Below, piece by piece: positions 1-9,702 of a DNA stretch of 64,000 nucleotides (position 1 is its first letter; every line of letters starts with the position of its first letter). The notes under the pieces are model-generated. The model worked only from the letters and a program-made list of their open reading frames with translations. It did not search any database and was not told where the DNA came from. The position numbers and the translations under genes are program-made. Location of the stretch: NCBI GenBank assembly GCA_963792405.1, contig CAWBVU010000006.1, positions 1,364,001-1,428,000 of the forward strand. The letters run 5' to 3'. Source of the DNA: SZUA-442 sp963792405 (GTDB lineage Bacteria > Actinomycetota > Acidimicrobiia > Spongiisociales > UBA5794).

Positions 1-112
1 CCCTTCCGAAGCCTCCTCCCGTGAGCGCGACCTCCGCCTCGACCGTGGGGTTGCCGCGAGAATCGAGGACCTCGCGTGCGTGGACGCTGGTGATGGTGGT
101 GTGATTGCCCAT
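1..112 (-). CDS. eno: Enolase, N-terminal part (runs off the left edge)
   Basis: Only the first 37 codons are inside the window. They read from an ATG at 112-110 and contain the enolase opening AREVLDSRGNPTVEAEV, which is nearly invariant in the family. Enolase converts 2-phosphoglycerate to phosphoenolpyruvate in glycolysis; its magnesium ligands and catalytic lysine lie outside the window. The gene follows mazG on the same strand with a gap of about 33 bases, and eno downstream of mfd and mazG is a familiar actinobacterial order. The identification is secure; the rest of the gene cannot be judged. Confidence 0.95.
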   Translation of the reverse strand, partial: MGNHTTITSVHAREVLDSRGNPTVEAEVALTGGGFGR

Positions 113-145
113 GTGCGCTCCGAGGGTAGACGGCGGATCTCGTTC

Positions 146-1624
146 CTACGGGCTTTCCGGAGGGGTGTCCGTCCCCCCCATTGTGGTCGCCTTTGCGGAG
201 TGCCATGCCGCGTCGAGCTCCTCGACGGACGCATCGGCGATCGGTCGATCCTGCGCCGCGAACTCGGCCTCGACGATGCGGAAACGCTCCATGAACCTGT
301 CGACGCTGCGCCGGAGGGCGGTCTCCGCGTCGACCTCGAGGTGGCGTGACAGGTTGATCACCGTGAAGAGGACGTCACCGAGCTCATCGGTCACCGCATC
401 ACGGTCACCGAGGGCCTCGCGGAGTTCCCGGATCTCGTCGTCGAGGACGCCGAAGACGGGCTCCGCCGCCCCCCAGTCGAACGAGACACCAGCCGCACGC
501 TTCTGCACCTTCAGGGCGCGTGCGATCGCGGGCATGCCCGTCGGAACGTCGTCCATCAGGCTCCCGCGTGCGGTCTCCTCCTGCTTGATCTGTTCCCAGT
601 TGGAGAGCACGTCGGCGGCCCCCGAGACCTCCACCTCGCCGAACACGTGCGGGTGGCGACGGACGAGCTTGCGTCGGTTCATCTCGGCGACCTCGTCGAT
701 GTCGAAGGCGCCCGCCTCCGCGGCGAGCGTGGAATGGAACAGCACCTGGAGCAGCAGATCGCCGAGCTCGTCCTCGACCTCGGCGTAGGCGCCGAAGTCG
801 ACCTCACCTGCCGGGGCCTCCACGGAGAGCCTTCCGAGTGCCTCTGCGGTCTCGTACGCCTCCTCGAGCAGGTGGGCGAGGAGGGTGTGGTGCGTCTGCT
901 CCCTGTCCCACGGGCATTCGGCGCGCAGGAGCCTGTTCGTGGCGATCAGGCCGAGGAGTCCGACATCGCTCGCCGGCACGAACACCGACGTGCGTGGTCC
1001 GGCGTCGTAGGAGGCGAGGTCCATCACGGGCATCCAGCGGACCACTTCGTCGTCGTCACCGAGGCGATCCATCGCCAAGACCTCGGCATCGTCCGCCAGA
1101 GTCCTGGCGAGGGTCACCGCGAGGTCTGCGGCACGCAACGTCGAGTCGACCTGGGTGACGATCGTGGGGAGGTGAAGGGGGAGCGGGTCGGGGAGGTCCC
1201 TCGCATCGAGGACCTGGAGGCCGTCGTCGATGGGATCGATCCCTGCGGCGGCGAGGGCGAGGTCCAGGAACGACGTCGCCGGCATCACCGAGACCTCGAT
1301 GCCCCTGCGCCTCGCCACGTCGACGACCGCACCGACGGTCCGTTCGCCCACCATTGGGCTGCCCGGAACCGCGTAGACCACGTGCGCCGTCGCCGCCGCC
1401 AGCACACGCTCGACGATCGCGCGGTAGACCTCGTCGAAGTCGCCATGGGACTCATACAGGTCGTCGCAGGTGGTGACGTCGCGAAATGCGGCGAGGTCGG
1501 CCGATGCGGGATGGCGATCGGTGCGCAGGATCACGGTCACCGAGGGGTCCTCCAGCAGCTGCCTGGTCCTCTCGTCGACACCGTCGAGCCGTGAGGGGCC
1601 GAGGCCGACGATCGTGATCGGCAT
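146..1624 (-). CDS. mazG: Tetrapyrrole methylase-MazG fusion pyrophosphohydrolase
   Basis: Predicted 492 aa. Residues 1-200 resemble the tetrapyrrole (SAM-dependent) methylase fold, with IVGLGPSRLD at the N-terminus and AVPGSPMVGERTV near residue 82. Two MazG modules follow: one with CPWDREQTH near 235 and the acidic pair EEAYE and EVEDELGD (250-285), and a second with DELGDVLFTVIN near 413. MazG enzymes hydrolyse non-canonical or stress-related nucleoside triphosphates to monophosphates; the methylase-like half is known in YabN-type fusions, with unclear activity. The ATG at 1624 shares one base with the stop of the upstream parvulin gene (TGATG), so translation is probably coupled. The fusion architecture is clear; substrate preference is not visible. 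Confidence 0.93.
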   Translation of the reverse strand: MPITIVGLGPSRLDGVDERTRQLLEDPSVTVILRTDRHPASADLAAFRDVTTCDDLYESHGDFDEVYRAIVERVLAAATAHVVYAVPGSPMVGERTVGAVVDVARRRGIEVSVMPATSFLDLALAAAGIDPIDDGLQVLDARDLPDPLPLHLPTIVTQVDSTLRAADLAVTLARTLADDAEVLAMDRLGDDDEVVRWMPVMDLASYDAGPRTSVFVPASDVGLLGLIATNRLLRAECPWDREQTHHTLLAHLLEEAYETAEALGRLSVEAPAGEVDFGAYAEVEDELGDLLLQVLFHSTLAAEAGAFDIDEVAEMNRRKLVRRHPHVFGEVEVSGAADVLSNWEQIKQEETARGSLMDDVPTGMPAIARALKVQKRAAGVSFDWGAAEPVFGVLDDEIRELREALGDRDAVTDELGDVLFTVINLSRHLEVDAETALRRSVDRFMERFRIVEAEFAAQDRPIADASVEELDAAWHSAKATTMGGTDTPPESP

Positions 1625-2541
1625 CAGGGGGACGCCGGTGGGGGCAGGATGCCGTCGCCTTCTGGGAACCATCGGCCGATCTGCGACCGCACCACGATGT
1701 CGGCGGACCCGACGGCATCGTCCCTCCAGATCGCGAACGCGACGCTCAGGACGGGGTCGGTGAGCCACCGATCGGCCTCGGCGACGAACGCCTCGAACGA
1801 TGCGGGCACCTGACGGTCGTCGATGGTCACCACGTGCCAGCCGATCTCCGTCTGGAACGGCGGGAGGACCTCCCCCACCGGGCCGCTCGCCACGACTGTG
1901 GAGAAGGGGTCGACGAAGGCGGAGGGGCTGGTGGGACACGGAAGTTGGCCGCCCTCTGCGCCCGTGTCGAGGGACACCTCGTCGGCAACGGCACCGAAGT
2001 CCTCGCCGCCGACGACACGGTCGTACGCGGATGCGGCCTCGTCGACCGTCGACACGAGGATGTGGCGAGCGCACACCTCCATCAGCGACGTCTGGTTGGT
2101 GTCCCAGATCCCCCGGAGGGCATTCTCATCGGTCCTGAACGCCTCGAGGACGGCTTCTCGCAGCATCAGCTGCGTGGTGATCACGTCAGCCGCCGCCTGC
2201 GTCAGCTCGGGATTCTCGATGATGGAGGTGATGATGCCGACCTGATCGGCCGGTGCCTGGGCGAGCCACGCCTCGCGCGCCTGGGGCGTGTCGAGCCCGG
2301 TGATCCCGAATTCGGCCTCCGCCGCATCGAGAGCCGCCTGCGACACGATCAGCGTCGTGAGATCGTTGCGGAAGCCCTCACCCGCCACGACGGACTCGAC
2401 TTCGGCCGTGCGCAAGCCGGTCACCGTGGCATCGGGGATGGGGGTCCCGTTGACCGTCGCGGCGTCGGTCGCCGAAGCACACGCCGACGCGACCATCGCG
2501 ACCATCGCCAGGAGCAGTACGGTGCGCATCAGTCGGATCAT
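1624..2541 (-). CDS. Parvulin-type peptidyl-prolyl isomerase lipoprotein
   Basis: Predicted 305 aa. The start MIRLMRTVLL leads into a lipoprotein signal ending VASAC, so the mature protein should be lipidated at Cys about 21. A SurA/PrsA-like N-terminal helical region precedes a PpiC (rotamase) domain from about residue 155 (CARHILVS) to 265 (GWHVVTIDDRQVP). It probably helps fold exported proteins on the outer face of the membrane. The ATG overlaps the mfd stop by four bases (ATGA), and its own stop overlaps mazG, so it sits in one operon with mfd, mazG and probably eno. The isomerase domain is recognisable; true catalytic activity is untested, since some SurA relatives act only as chaperones. 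Confidence 0.88.
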   Translation of the reverse strand: MIRLMRTVLLLAMVAMVASACASATDAATVNGTPIPDATVTGLRTAEVESVVAGEGFRNDLTTLIVSQAALDAAEAEFGITGLDTPQAREAWLAQAPADQVGIITSIIENPELTQAAADVITTQLMLREAVLEAFRTDENALRGIWDTNQTSLMEVCARHILVSTVDEAASAYDRVVGGEDFGAVADEVSLDTGAEGGQLPCPTSPSAFVDPFSTVVASGPVGEVLPPFQTEIGWHVVTIDDRQVPASFEAFVAEADRWLTDPVLSVAFAIWRDDAVGSADIVVRSQIGRWFPEGDGILPPPASP

Positions 2542-5500
2542 GGGGCCTCGGGCGGATCGTCGGCAGGAGGCCATAGTGTACGGATGAAGCGCGTTATGGC
2601 CGTTGCCGGGGACACCTCGGGGGACGACAGGAAGAGGGTGTCGCCCCTCAGCATGGAACCACGGGCGATGCGGCCGAGACGCACCTCCTCGGATGCCTTC
2701 AACGTGACCGGCGCGATCTTGACCTCCCTCCGATTCTGGAGGATCTCCGTGATACCGAGCCTGAGGGCTTCCGCGCGCAGACGGGCGAGGTTGATCAACT
2801 CCACCGCAGGGGTAGGGAGCTCTCCGTAGCGGTCCTCCCATTCGGCGACGACATCGTCGATCGCGGCACCGTCGGTCGCGTCGGCGAGCCGCCGATATGC
2901 CTCGAGGCGCGCCTCACCACCCGGGACGTAGTCATCCGGGAGATGGGCGTCGAGCATGAGGTCGATGCGGATCGGCTCCTCGTCGCGGTGGGATGGCGAC
3001 TCCCCCTTCAGCTCCGCCACGGCATCGGCGACGAGCTCCGTGTACAGATCGAATCCGACGGCGGCGATATGCCCCGACTGGGTCTCGGACAGGATCGACC
3101 CTGCACCCCGGATCTCCAGGTCTCGCATTGCCAGCTCGAAGCCGCTGCCGAGGTTGGAGAACTCCCCGATCGCCTCGAGCCTGCGGTAGGCGGTGTCCGT
3201 GAGGCGCTCCTCGCTCGGGTGGAACAGGTAGGCATAGGCTCGCTGGCTCGACCTGCCGACGCGACCCCTCAGCTGGTAGAGCTGGGCGAGGCCGAGCCTG
3301 TCCGCTCGTTCGACGATCAGGGTGTTCACCTGGGGGACGTCGAGGCCCGACTCGATGATCGTCGTGGCCACGAGCACGTCGTAGTCGCCGTTCCAGAAGT
3401 CGAGCATGACCTGCTCCAGCTGACCCTCGCTCATCCTGCCGTGGGCGATACCGAAGCGTGCGTCGGGGACGAGCTCCTTGAGCCTCGCCACTGCGTGGTC
3501 GATCGACTCGATGCGGTTGTGCACCACGTAGATCTGACCCTCGCGCAGCATCTCCCTCCTTATGGCGGCGGCGACGGCTCGCTCGTCATAGGGACCGACA
3601 TAGGTGAGGATCGGATGGCGGTCCTGGGGCGCCGTGCGGATGCTCGAGACGTCCCTGATGCCCGTCAGGGCCATCTCGAGCGTGCGGGGGATGGGAGTGG
3701 CGGTCAGGGTCAGGACGTCGACGCTGGCACGCAGCGCTCGGAGGGCGTCCTTCGCCGCGACACCGAAACGCTGCTCCTCGTCGATCACCACGAGCCCCAG
3801 GTTGCGGTACGCGATGTCCTGGGACAGGAGGCGATGGGTCCCGACCACGATGTCGACCGAACCGTCGGCGAGGCCGCGGATGACATCCCTCTGCTGCTTC
3901 TGCGTGAGGAACCTCGACAGCATCTCCACCCTCACCGGATACGAGGCGAACCGCTCCTGGAAGTTGGCGAAGTGCTGCTGGGCGAGGAGGGTCGTGGGGA
4001 CGAGCATCACGGCCTGCTTTCCGTCCTGGACCGCCTTGAACATGGCGCGCACGGCGACCTCGGTCTTACCGAAACCCACGTCGCCGAAGATCAACCTGTC
4101 CATCGGCATGCCCGACTCCATGTCACCCTTGACATCGGCGATCGCCGTGAGCTGGTCCGGCGTCTCCTCGAACGGGAAGGCGGCCTCGAACTCGCGTTGC
4201 CATGGCGTGTCCACCCCGAAGGCGTGACCCGCAGCGGCGGCACGCCTTCGATGCAGGGCGACCACCTGATCGGCCACGACGGCGACCTCCTTGCGGACCT
4301 TCGAACGGGTCTGGCTCCAGTCCGTCCCCCCCATCCTCGACAGGCGTGGCGTCTCCCCACCCGTGTACCGCGTGATCGACGACAGCTGGTCGCTCGGTAC
4401 GTAGAGCTTGTCGTCTCCCGCGTACTCGACGAGGAGGTAGTCCCGCTCGACGCCTGCGATGTCCCTGTGGACCAGGCCGGAGAACCGGCCGATCCCGTGA
4501 TGGCGGTGGACGACGTAATCGCCGGGATTCAGGTCGCGATAGGCATCACCGGCCACACGACCGGCCCCCCGACGCGCCGTCCTATGGGCTCGACGCCTGC
4601 CTGCGACCTCCCGCTCGCCGACGACCGCGGCGCCGAGTGCGGGGAAGACGAAACCTACGTGGATGCCCTCCGGCAGGACCGCCGTCATGGGACGCTCGAG
4701 GTGGTCGACGACCGGGAGATCCGCTCCGTGCTCGGATAGCACCGCGGCGACACGGGACGCGGCGGCATCACCGTCCATCGCGACGACGACGTCGACGTCG
4801 CGACCCCGGAGCCGGTTGATCGCCGATGCGACCGACCCGGGATCCCCTGCGACGGCGTCGAAACCCCTGATCTCATAGCCGGGGTCCTCGGGGCCTGCGG
4901 CGAGGGGCGGGGCAACGACCAACCTGTCGCCGAGCCCAGCGAGATCCAGCGGCAGGTACAGGGGAGGGTGCGCTCCCGCGTCCGGCGCCCCCGCACCCCA
5001 GGTGTCGGCCAGGGCCGCGGCGAGATCCGCTTCCTCCTTGATCAGGTCGGCGGCCCGGTCGGCGCACCGAGCGGGGTCGAGGATCACGACGGGGACATCG
5101 GCCTCGTGGAGGACGGTGCTCGGCGGTGCGAGCCACGGGAGCCACGACTCCATGCCCTGGAACGTCACCCCTTCCACGATGCGATCCCATGTGTCGATGG
5201 CCCACGGAGCATCCATCCGGAGCTCATCGGCCCTCGCGGCGAGGCGATCGTCGATGAGCACCTCCCTCGCAGGGAAGATCTCCACGCGATCCACCTCCCC
5301 GGTGGAGCGCTGGGTCGATGGGGCGTACGTGCGGATCGCCTCGACCTCATCACCCCAGAAGTCCATCCTGAAGGGCTCGTGCGCCGTGGCGGGGAACACA
5401 TCGATGATCCCGCCGCGCACCGCGAGGTCGCCTCGTGCCTCTGCGCGCTCGGTCCGTGCGTATCCATGGGCGACCAGGGTCGCCACGAGGTGATCGAAGT

Positions 5501-5915
5501 CGGTGGACGCCCCCGTGGTCACGACGATCGGGGACGTCGCCGTGGGCGACACCCGCTGGGTCACCGCACGGACCGATCCGATCACCACGCATGGCCCGTC
5601 GGACGCGAGGTGGTGCCGGGCCTCGACCCGCTTCGCCATCGTGACCACGTTCGGTGACACGTGCTCGAACGGCAGCGTCTCCCACGCGGGGAGGTGATAC
5701 ACCGAGTCGAGGAAGAGGGCAACGTCGTCCGCGAGGTCCTCTGCCTCCCGTTCTCCTGCAACCACCGCGAGAACCGGAGCTCCCCTGCGCCTCGCGAACC
5801 CCGCCAGGACGATGGCTCGCGCAGGCGGAGGCACGACGATCCTTCCGGGAACGGGAGGGTCGAGGTCGCGAGGCCACCGATCGAGGAGGACGCGGAGGGG
5901 AGCAATCACAGCCAT
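2538..5915 (-). CDS. mfd: Transcription-repair coupling factor Mfd
   Basis: Predicted 1125 aa, typical for Mfd. Mfd removes RNA polymerase stalled at DNA lesions and recruits UvrA for nucleotide excision repair. Visible landmarks: an N-terminal UvrB-like region (HLPAWETLPFEHVSP), the RNA polymerase-interacting domain near residue 465 (GDYVVHRHHGIGRF), Walker A GDVGFGKTE near 608, the Walker B DEEQRFG box near 710, and the translocase motif GRVGRSSQRAYAYL. The ATG at 5915 was chosen because MAVIAPLRVLLD begins a family-like N-terminus and no in-frame alternative lies close by. It heads the run mfd, parvulin, mazG, eno, each joined by overlapping stop and start codons. No lesion or missing motif was seen. 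Confidence 0.97.
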   Translation of the reverse strand: MAVIAPLRVLLDRWPRDLDPPVPGRIVVPPPARAIVLAGFARRRGAPVLAVVAGEREAEDLADDVALFLDSVYHLPAWETLPFEHVSPNVVTMAKRVEARHHLASDGPCVVIGSVRAVTQRVSPTATSPIVVTTGASTDFDHLVATLVAHGYARTERAEARGDLAVRGGIIDVFPATAHEPFRMDFWGDEVEAIRTYAPSTQRSTGEVDRVEIFPAREVLIDDRLAARADELRMDAPWAIDTWDRIVEGVTFQGMESWLPWLAPPSTVLHEADVPVVILDPARCADRAADLIKEEADLAAALADTWGAGAPDAGAHPPLYLPLDLAGLGDRLVVAPPLAAGPEDPGYEIRGFDAVAGDPGSVASAINRLRGRDVDVVVAMDGDAAASRVAAVLSEHGADLPVVDHLERPMTAVLPEGIHVGFVFPALGAAVVGEREVAGRRRAHRTARRGAGRVAGDAYRDLNPGDYVVHRHHGIGRFSGLVHRDIAGVERDYLLVEYAGDDKLYVPSDQLSSITRYTGGETPRLSRMGGTDWSQTRSKVRKEVAVVADQVVALHRRRAAAAGHAFGVDTPWQREFEAAFPFEETPDQLTAIADVKGDMESGMPMDRLIFGDVGFGKTEVAVRAMFKAVQDGKQAVMLVPTTLLAQQHFANFQERFASYPVRVEMLSRFLTQKQQRDVIRGLADGSVDIVVGTHRLLSQDIAYRNLGLVVIDEEQRFGVAAKDALRALRASVDVLTLTATPIPRTLEMALTGIRDVSSIRTAPQDRHPILTYVGPYDERAVAAAIRREMLREGQIYVVHNRIESIDHAVARLKELVPDARFGIAHGRMSEGQLEQVMLDFWNGDYDVLVATTIIESGLDVPQVNTLIVERADRLGLAQLYQLRGRVGRSSQRAYAYLFHPSEERLTDTAYRRLEAIGEFSNLGSGFELAMRDLEIRGAGSILSETQSGHIAAVGFDLYTELVADAVAELKGESPSHRDEEPIRIDLMLDAHLPDDYVPGGEARLEAYRRLADATDGAAIDDVVAEWEDRYGELPTPAVELINLARLRAEALRLGITEILQNRREVKIAPVTLKASEEVRLGRIARGSMLRGDTLFLSSPEVSPATAITRFIRTLWPPADDPPEAP

Positions 5916-5942
5916 CGCATCGTACCGCTCCGGAGTGTTCCT

Positions 5943-6932
5943 TCAGGTCGTGGCGATGAGACCCTCAGCCGCGAACCATGCGATCGTCCTGCGGAAGGTG
6001 TCCTCGAGCGGCGTGTACGAGATGCCCAGGTCCCTCACGGCCCTCGATCCGTCGAACCGATGGCCGTGCAGCAGCGTGTCGACAAGGGCGGGACACACGT
6101 CGGCAGCCGGCCGTGCCCGTGCGGCAAGGGCGGCGAGCGGGCGCCCGACGGACCGCACGGTGCCCTTCGACAGCCATCGGGGCGTGATCGATCGCCCTGC
6201 GATGTCAGCCGCGAGCTGCACAGCCTCCTTCACGGAGACCGACGCTCCCGAGAGGATGTACCGCTCCCCCGGGAGGCCGTTCGCGGCTGCAGCGAGGTGC
6301 CCCGCGGTGCAGTCCTCGATGTCGACGATGGATACGTCGGTGTCGACGAGGTACGGCCGCCGGGCCCGGAGCGCGTACAGGAGGATCCTGGCCGACCCCG
6401 ACGCCCTACCGGGCCCCTGCACCGAGGTCGGGTTGACGGCCACGAGCTCGACACCCCTCGCGTCCGACGTCTCGAAGGCCGCGACCTCCGCGAGGTACTT
6501 CGACCGCGCATAGGGCGAAAGGTACGCACCGTCGTTGACGGTGTGCTCGGTCCCGACCATGCCTTCGCCCTCCCCGATGGCGGCGGCCGAGGAGGTGTAG
6601 ACGATACGACCGACGCCGGCGTCGGCGGCGGCACCGATGAGGGAAACCGTCCCGTCGATGTTGACCAGGTCCATGGGCGCAGGATCCCTCGGGCACATCT
6701 CGTTGACGCCGGCCACGTGGTACACCAGCGGCGTCCCCCAGAGGGCGTCGCGCAGGGCGTGGTGGTCGAACAGGTCCGCGACGATCGCGTCCGCGCCCTC
6801 CGCAGTGACGACCTCGGCCGCCGCCGCGCTGCGCACGATCGCACGCACCCGTGTGCCCTCTCCGACCAGGGTACGCAGGAGGTGCCCCCCGACGAGCCCG
6901 CTCGCACCCGTGATGGCGACGTCAGCCGTCAC
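5943..6932 (-). CDS. NAD(P)-dependent epimerase/dehydratase (extended SDR)
   Basis: Predicted 329 aa with GTG start. The N-terminus has the Rossmann dinucleotide motif GASGLVGG (residues 8-15) and the active-site YARSK (YxxxK) near residue 139, preceded by a Ser-rich STSSAA-type strand (YTSSAAAIG). This is the extended short-chain dehydrogenase family, closest in feel to dihydroflavonol reductase or hopanoid-associated sugar epimerases. It likely oxidises, reduces or epimerises a nucleotide sugar or similar substrate; the substrate cannot be told from sequence. Its start overlaps the pgsA stop by 11 bases, so the two are co-transcribed. A gap of only 27 bases separates it from mfd downstream. 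Confidence 0.85.
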   Translation of the reverse strand: MTADVAITGASGLVGGHLLRTLVGEGTRVRAIVRSAAAAEVVTAEGADAIVADLFDHHALRDALWGTPLVYHVAGVNEMCPRDPAPMDLVNIDGTVSLIGAAADAGVGRIVYTSSAAAIGEGEGMVGTEHTVNDGAYLSPYARSKYLAEVAAFETSDARGVELVAVNPTSVQGPGRASGSARILLYALRARRPYLVDTDVSIVDIEDCTAGHLAAAANGLPGERYILSGASVSVKEAVQLAADIAGRSITPRWLSKGTVRSVGRPLAALAARARPAADVCPALVDTLLHGHRFDGSRAVRDLGISYTPLEDTFRRTIAWFAAEGLIATT

Positions 6933-7476
6933 GATCGGTCCGCGAGAAGACCGCGCGGAAACGTGAGAAGTAGTCGCCTGCGGAGAAGATCGTCACGAAC
7001 ACGGCAATGGCCATGAACCACTGATCGAGCCTCCAGGGCCCGACCTCGACGTCGGGACGCAGGATGGCCACGGTGATCGCGACGAACTGGATCGTGGCCT
7101 TCCACTTCCCCCAGATCGACGGGGGCACGGTGCTGCTGTCGAGCGCCGCGACCGACCGCAGGCCCATGATCGCGATCTCTCGCCCGATGACGATGAACGC
7201 GACCCAGGAGCTCGTCGTCCCGACCTCGACGAGGGCGATGAGGGCGCCGGTGACGAGGATCTTGTCAGCGACGGTGTCGAGGAACGCACCGAGCGTCGTG
7301 GTGATCTTCCAGCGCCTGGCGAGGTAGCCGTCGGCGAGGTCGGTGAGGGCGGCGATGACGAAGATGGCGGCGGCGAGGACCTTCGTCGCGGTCTCACCCG
7401 GCGACTCGAGGATGAGCCACATCACGACAGGCGTGAGCACCAACCGAATGATGGCGAGGAGGTTCGGGATCGACAT
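6922..7476 (-). CDS. pgsA: CDP-diacylglycerol-glycerol-3-phosphate 3-phosphatidyltransferase
   Basis: Predicted 184 aa integral membrane enzyme with about four to five hydrophobic segments. The CDP-alcohol phosphotransferase signature D-x2-D-G-x2-A-R-x8-G-x3-D-x3-D is complete (DLADGYLARR followed by GAFLDTVAD, residues 46-72). PgsA makes phosphatidylglycerolphosphate, the precursor of phosphatidylglycerol and cardiolipin. The opening MSIPNLLAIIRL is typical of PgsA; actinobacterial paralogues make phosphatidylinositol phosphate, so that alternative cannot be fully excluded, but the N-terminal NLL-x-I-x-R-L pattern favours PgsA. The start at 7476 is the only reasonable ATG. Confidence 0.9.
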   Translation of the reverse strand: MSIPNLLAIIRLVLTPVVMWLILESPGETATKVLAAAIFVIAALTDLADGYLARRWKITTTLGAFLDTVADKILVTGALIALVEVGTTSSWVAFIVIGREIAIMGLRSVAALDSSTVPPSIWGKWKATIQFVAITVAILRPDVEVGPWRLDQWFMAIAVFVTIFSAGDYFSRFRAVFSRTDRDG

Positions 7477-7563
7477 CGCTCAGGAGCCTATCGGCTCGCG
7501 GCGACCTGGGTCGGCCCCCGAGTCATCCGGACCACCGACCTTCGCTCAACAGCGGGGACGACG

Positions 7564-9048
7564 TCAGGCCTCGACCCAGCCGTAGGAGCGATCCACGGCC
7601 TTGGACCATCCTGTGAGGAGACGATCACGCTCGCCCTCGGTCATCGAGGGCGAGTAGCGAACCGCTTCCCTCCAGTGCCGTGCGATGTCGGCCGTGCCGG
7701 ACCACACGCCCGTTGCCAGCCCTGCGCCGAATGCGGCGCCGAGCACGGTCGTCTCGATCACGGCGGGAACCACGACGTCCATGTCGAGGATGTCGGCCTG
7801 GAAGCGCATGAGGAGGGAGTTCCCCACCATGCCCCCATCGACCCGGACCTCCGACAGCGCCGCACCCGTGTCGCGCTCCATGGCCACCAGCACGTCCCTC
7901 GTCTGGAACGCGGTCGCTTCGAGCACGGCCCTGCCGATGTGGCCCTTGTTCGAGAACCTCGTGAGCCCCGCGAGTACCCCCCGAGCGTCGTCGCGCCAAT
8001 AGGGTGCGAACAGACCCGAGAACGCAGGGACGAAGTACACGTCGCCGTTGTCGTTGACCGACCCTGCCAGCGCCTCGATGTCGCCGGACTCCTGGATCAA
8101 CCCGAGGTTGTCGCGAAGCCATTGGACGGCCGACCCGGCGATCGCGACCGATCCCTCGAGCGCGTACACCGCGGGTTCGCCCTGGACCTGGTAGCCGACG
8201 GTCGTCAGGAGCCCGGACTCCGAATGGACGATGTCGTGCCCCGTGTTCGACACGAGGAATGCGCCGGTTCCGTAGGTGACCTTCGTGTCTCCCGTGCCGA
8301 AGGCGGCCTGGCCCACCAGGGCCGCATGCTGGTCACCGAGGATCGTGGTGAGGTCGGTGCCCTCGAGCACGCCTCGGCATGGAGCGATGGCGCCGATCGA
8401 GGGCACGATCTCGGGCAGCATCGACATCGGCACGCCGACGGCGTCGCAGAGCTCGGGATCCCACGAGAGGCTCGAGAGGTCCATCAGCATCGTGCGACTC
8501 GCGTTCGTGACGTCCGTGACGTGCCGACCGGTGAGTTTGTGGGCCAGCCACGAGTCGATGGTGCCGAATGCGAGCTCGCCATCCCGGGCACGGGCGGCGA
8601 GATCCGCATGCTGCTCGAGGATCCACGCGACTTTCGGCCCCGAGAAGTAGGTCGAAGGCGGGAGACCGGTGCGGGTGCGGAACAGCGCGGCACCGTGGCG
8701 CTGGGTCAGGCCCTTCGCGAGACCTGCCGTTCTGGTGTCCTGCCACACGATGGCATTGGCGACCGGTTCGCCGGTCGCTCGGTCCCACACGACCGCCGTC
8801 TCACGCTGGTTCGTGATACCGATGCCTGCCAGGTCGGAGGGTCGCATCCCCACGCGAGCCATGGCCTCGGCGATCACCGATTGCGTGTTCTCCCAGATCT
8901 CGTCCGGTCGATGCTCGACCCATCCCGGGCGTGGAAGGATCTGTCGGTGCTCCACCTGGGCCATGGACACGAACGCACCGTCCTCGTCCACGATCACGAA
9001 CCGGGAACTTGTCGTGCCCTGGTCGATCGCACCCACGAAACGCGTCAT
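7564..9048 (-). CDS. glpK: Glycerol kinase
   Basis: Predicted 494 aa, full length for GlpK. FGGY-family landmarks are present: the phosphate loop GAIDQGTTSSR near the N-terminus, YFSGPKVAWILEQ, and the C-terminal signature around GRAVLEATAFQTRDVL. The enzyme phosphorylates glycerol to sn-glycerol 3-phosphate, feeding glycolysis or the phospholipid pathway (pgsA lies directly downstream on the same strand). The start at 9048 is fixed by a strong ribosome binding site (GAGGAGGG) in front of ATG; longer in-frame extensions lack homology. No glpF or glpD neighbour is visible. Confidence 0.97.
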   Translation of the reverse strand: MTRFVGAIDQGTTSSRFVIVDEDGAFVSMAQVEHRQILPRPGWVEHRPDEIWENTQSVIAEAMARVGMRPSDLAGIGITNQRETAVVWDRATGEPVANAIVWQDTRTAGLAKGLTQRHGAALFRTRTGLPPSTYFSGPKVAWILEQHADLAARARDGELAFGTIDSWLAHKLTGRHVTDVTNASRTMLMDLSSLSWDPELCDAVGVPMSMLPEIVPSIGAIAPCRGVLEGTDLTTILGDQHAALVGQAAFGTGDTKVTYGTGAFLVSNTGHDIVHSESGLLTTVGYQVQGEPAVYALEGSVAIAGSAVQWLRDNLGLIQESGDIEALAGSVNDNGDVYFVPAFSGLFAPYWRDDARGVLAGLTRFSNKGHIGRAVLEATAFQTRDVLVAMERDTGAALSEVRVDGGMVGNSLLMRFQADILDMDVVVPAVIETTVLGAAFGAGLATGVWSGTADIARHWREAVRYSPSMTEGERDRLLTGWSKAVDRSYGWVEA

Positions 9049-9108
9049 GCCACCCTCCTCGATCTCGATGCCCGCAGCCGCGCGGGCCGATCGCACTGAC
9101 GGGTGCGA

Positions 9109-9702
9109 TCACTCGTTGCGTTCGCCTGTGAACTGCCGGGCGTCCTCGCCACCGAAGCCGACGAAACGCTCGATCACCTCCACCGCACGGTACACGGCGG
9201 TGCCGATGTCCTCCCTTTCGGCGTTCGAGAATCGCTCGAGCACGAAGTCCGCAGGATCCTTGCGTCCCGGTGGACGTCCGACACCGATCTTGAGCCGCCA
9301 GAAGTCGTTCGACCTGAGGGACCCGATGGTGGAGCGCACGCCGTTGTTGCCTCCGTGACCCCGACCGAACTGCATCTTCATCTTCGCGAAGGGGACGTCG
9401 ATGTCGTCGTGCACCACCAGGAGCCGGTCGAGGTCGATGCCGTAGTACCGCACGAGGGGCGCCACCGTCTGGCCCGATTCGTTCATGAACGTCGTCGGAA
9501 GCGCAGCGACGACTCGCACGCCATCGAGGTTCATCTCTGCGATCTCGGCGCGGATTCCCTGGGGTGCGCGCCGTAGCGGGGCATCGTGGCCCGCGGCGAG
9601 TCGCTCGACAGGGACCGCTCCGACGTTGTGACGGGTTCCCTCATACCGGGCGCCCGGGTTGCGGAGCCCGACGACGAGGCAGGGGTCGAGGGCCGCGGTC
9701 AG
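9109..9702 (-). CDS. pth: Peptidyl-tRNA hydrolase, apparently with a CTG start
   Basis: Predicted 197 aa if read from CTG at 9702-9700. Pth cleaves peptidyl-tRNA released by stalled ribosomes. The conserved N-terminal motif LVVGLRNPG and TRHNVG (Asn about 15 and catalytic His about 25) lies upstream of the first ATG (9534), so the protein must start earlier. Between the in-frame TGA upstream and that motif there is no ATG, GTG or TTG; the only near-cognate codon is a CTG that overlaps the rplY stop (CTGA) and has GAGGACGAGG just before it. Further family motifs: TTFMNESG, VHDDID and GGNNG. A sequencing error remains an alternative. The pairing of rplY with pth is typical. Confidence 0.85.
   Translation of the reverse strand: MTAALDPCLVVGLRNPGARYEGTRHNVGAVPVERLAAGHDAPLRRAPQGIRAEIAEMNLDGVRVVAALPTTFMNESGQTVAPLVRYYGIDLDRLLVVHDDIDVPFAKMKMQFGRGHGGNNGVRSTIGSLRSNDFWRLKIGVGRPPGRKDPADFVLERFSNAEREDIGTAVYRAVEVIERFVGFGGEDARQFTGERNE

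Noticed and set aside
2943..4739. Long plus-strand open frame opposite mfd
   Set aside because: It is antisense to a clear Mfd protein, and its Glu/Arg/His-rich composition is typical of high-GC shadow frames.
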